The notes under the pieces are model-generated. The model saw only the letters and a program-made list of their open reading frames with translations, did no database searches and was not told where the DNA came from. Positions 62,887 to 64,000 of a stretch of 64,000 nucleotides of DNA are shown piece after piece. A program made the position numbers and the translations under genes. The stretch is from Cellvibrio sp. pealriver (GTDB lineage: Bacteria > Pseudomonadota > Gammaproteobacteria > Pseudomonadales > Cellvibrionaceae): NCBI RefSeq assembly GCF_001183545.1, contig NZ_KQ236688.1, positions 2,911,432 through 2,975,431 on the forward strand, read 5' to 3'. The first letter of the stretch is position 1. Each line of letters starts with the position of its first letter.

Positions 62887-63016
62887 ACATAACGCCGCGT
62901 ACAACGGCAGTTTGTAAGTTGCGGTTTTGTGGATTACTTTTGCGCAGCAAAACCACAAAGCCGCGACTTACAAACTGTCCAGCCACGCAGTGGCGGGTTG
63001 CTACGCTTTGTTAGAA
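62887..63016 (-). repeat. attC 22
   Basis: R' core GTTATGT. Arms CGGCAGTTTGTAAGTTG / CGACTTACAAACTGTCC. Confidence 0.85.
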
Positions 63017-63018
63017 AT

Positions 63019-63414
63019 TTACTTAACCTCGTTCTCTGAAAATACTTTTAACTCATTTTCGTGAGACAACCAAGGAACTGAGTACGAAGCCCATATAAAT
63101 GATTGTGGAACTTTGTTTGGGTCTTCGTCTAGCGTTCCCACTCTCAAAACTATTTGATTTCTACCCTCAACAGTTTTAATAAGTTGGCTTCCACAGTTGC
63201 TACAAAAATATCTTCGCTTCCCTTGAGAGGATTCATAGAACTTCAGCAGGTTTTCGCCTTTTAGCCATTTGAATTTAGACTTTTCAACTGCAGCAGCAGT
63301 ATTAAATGCTGCCGCATGAGCTTTTCTACAGGTTATACATGCACAGTGCATTATTTCAGAAGCAAGCTCTTCAGCTTCATAGACAATACCTCCGCAAAGA
63401 CAACTTCCTTTCAT
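63019..63414 (-). CDS. Cassette gene: GFA (Mss4-like) zinc-fold protein
   Basis: 131 residues of the GFA family (glutathione-dependent formaldehyde-activating fold). Zinc ligand motifs are in order: MKGSCLCGGIVYEAEE, HCACITCRKAHAAAF, and RRYFCSNCGSQLIK, then IWASYSVPWLSHENEL. Most members have no proven activity; a thiol- or metal-related role is a guess. A frequent type in cassette arrays and accessory DNA. Confidence 0.88.
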   Translation of the reverse strand: MKGSCLCGGIVYEAEELASEIMHCACITCRKAHAAAFNTAAAVEKSKFKWLKGENLLKFYESSQGKRRYFCSNCGSQLIKTVEGRNQIVLRVGTLDEDPNKVPQSFIWASYSVPWLSHENELKVFSENEVK

Positions 63415-63424
63415 GGGACTCCCT

Positions 63425-63559
63425 TTCTAACGCCGTGGTAAACGGCAGAATTTAAGTTGTGGCTTTGTGGAATACTTTTGCGCAGCAAAACCACAAAGCC
63501 GCGACTTAAATTCTGTCCAGTGGAGCGAAGCGTAACGGTGTTTGACCACTTTGTTAGCA
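63425..63559 (-). repeat. attC 23 (identical to attC 6)
   Basis: R' core GTTAGAA. Arms CGGCAGAATTTAAGTTG / CGACTTAAATTCTGTCC. Identity with attC 6 begins at 63428, at the recombination core, and not before it. Confidence 0.9.
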
Positions 63560-63611
63560 GCTTTTCGTTTTTAAAAAAAGCCAACTGCATACATAATGAA
63601 TTGAATTACAG

Positions 63612-63875
63612 CTAAACACTCCACCATTCTTCTGCTACATGTTCCTTTGCGTCTTCTGGACCTGATAGCTTCCAGGAAATTGCCTCGCTCAAACTAAGTA
63701 ACCTTACGCCACAATGAACAGCGCTACAATTTTGAATTCCACCGTTCACTAAAGATATTCCTTCAATGTTTCTACCTGTTTCGTCCACCTCAATACATAA
63801 GCACGGATGGAAACTACAACTCTCAAAATAATCACCGACTTTAATGCTATTTGGTGTATTGCACCTAACTGCCAT
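63612..63875 (-). CDS. Cassette gene: soluble hypothetical protein (copy 2 of a duplicate)
   Basis: Same 87 residues as 54438-54701 with no base changes, including ribosome-binding site and flanks. Start at ATG 63875; the upstream Met at 63959 is inside attC 24. See the first copy for sequence features. Confidence 0.65.
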   Translation of the reverse strand: MAVRCNTPNSIKVGDYFESCSFHPCLCIEVDETGRNIEGISLVNGGIQNCSAVHCGVRLLSLSEAISWKLSGPEDAKEHVAEEWWSV

Positions 63876-63887
63876 TATTCCTCCAAT

Positions 63888-64000
63888 TGCTAACGCCGCG
63901 TACAACGGCAGTTTGTAAGTTGTGGTTTTGTGGATTACTTTTGCGCAGCAAAACCACAAAGCCGCGACTTACAAACTGTCCAGCGCACGAAGTGCGCGGG
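63888..64000 (-). repeat. attC 24, cut by the window edge
   Basis: R' core GTTAGCA. Arms CGGCAGTTTGTAAGTTG / CGACTTACAAACTGTCC; the R'' end is outside the window. Identical to attC 7 over the visible 113 bases. Shows that the array continues to the right. Confidence 0.88.

Larger units (their letters stand above)
50895..64000 (-). mobile_element. Distal part of a chromosomal integron cassette array
   Basis: From here on every supported gene is short, on the minus strand, and separated from the next by a 110-140 bp imperfect inverted repeat. Each repeat starts (left, plus strand) with the complement of a GTTRRRY-type core and ends with a degenerate core GTTA. These are attC sites; 24 are listed separately. 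The order on the minus strand is gene then attC, so attI and the integrase gene should lie beyond 64000. Base composition is clearly more AT-rich than the core genes to the left. The array ends beside cydB. Confidence 0.93.

Noticed and set aside
51673..64000. Regularly spaced repeats as a CRISPR array
   Set aside because: The repeats are 110-140 bp, variable in sequence, form hairpins with GTTRRRY-type ends, and flank complete genes of varying length; no cas genes are present.

Overview
The window reads as the chromosome of a gammaproteobacterium close to Cellvibrio (Cellvibrionales). The grounds are the Pseudomonas-like gene order murJ-ribF-ileS-lspA-fkpB-ispH joined to a fimU-pilVWX-pilY1-pilE minor-pilin cluster, a cyanide-insensitive type cydAB pair, and a secreted subtilase with a GlyGly-CTERM tail. 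The genus is an inference from layout and family content; no rRNA or tRNA gene was seen.

Layout. 1-3.9 kb: start of a gene with an IF-2 N-terminal module (runs off the left edge), the acetolactate synthase pair ilvI-ilvN and a DUF4124 protein. 4-17 kb: a large subtilase, clpB behind a sigma32-type promoter, a DUF4870 membrane protein, cutC, pgeF-rluD (overlapping), bamD and nadE. 17-30 kb: type IV pilus regulation (pilS-pilR) and minor pilins (fimU-pilV-pilW-pilX-pilY1-pilE, plus a divergent fimT). 28.6-36 kb: ispH-fkpB-lspA-ileS-ribF-murJ. 36-38.7 kb: a lysozyme-inhibitor fusion lipoprotein, SOS-controlled yebG, and a solute-binding protein. 38.7-46 kb: a five-gene ABC-importer operon that includes a SCO1 protein and a cupredoxin-like protein, divergent from an OprC-type copper TonB receptor. 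I read this as a copper-acquisition locus. A GDPD follows. 46-50.9 kb: a DUF2805 protein, a methyltransferase, a GbsR/MarR regulator with a perfect palindrome in front, and cydAB.

From about 50.9 kb to the right edge the sequence changes character: lower GC, all genes short and on the minus strand, separated by 24 copies of a 110-140 bp imperfect hairpin. These are attC sites, and the stretch is the distal end of a large chromosomal (sedentary) integron cassette array. Gene orientation and attC polarity put attI and the integrase to the right of the window. The array abuts cydB. Its last attC (51673-51783) has a damaged recombination core, so the final two genes look stranded. The cassettes encode mainly small membrane or secreted proteins of unknown function. 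Recognisable products are a stand-alone CHAT/caspase-like protein, a secreted HExxH protein, an XRE regulator fused to membrane segments, a GFA-fold zinc protein and a possible DUF1851 (Tdi1-like) protein. One cassette is present twice, identical over at least 573 bp. A family of five cassettes carries no convincing gene in the array orientation but is conserved in sequence; it is the most unusual content of the window.
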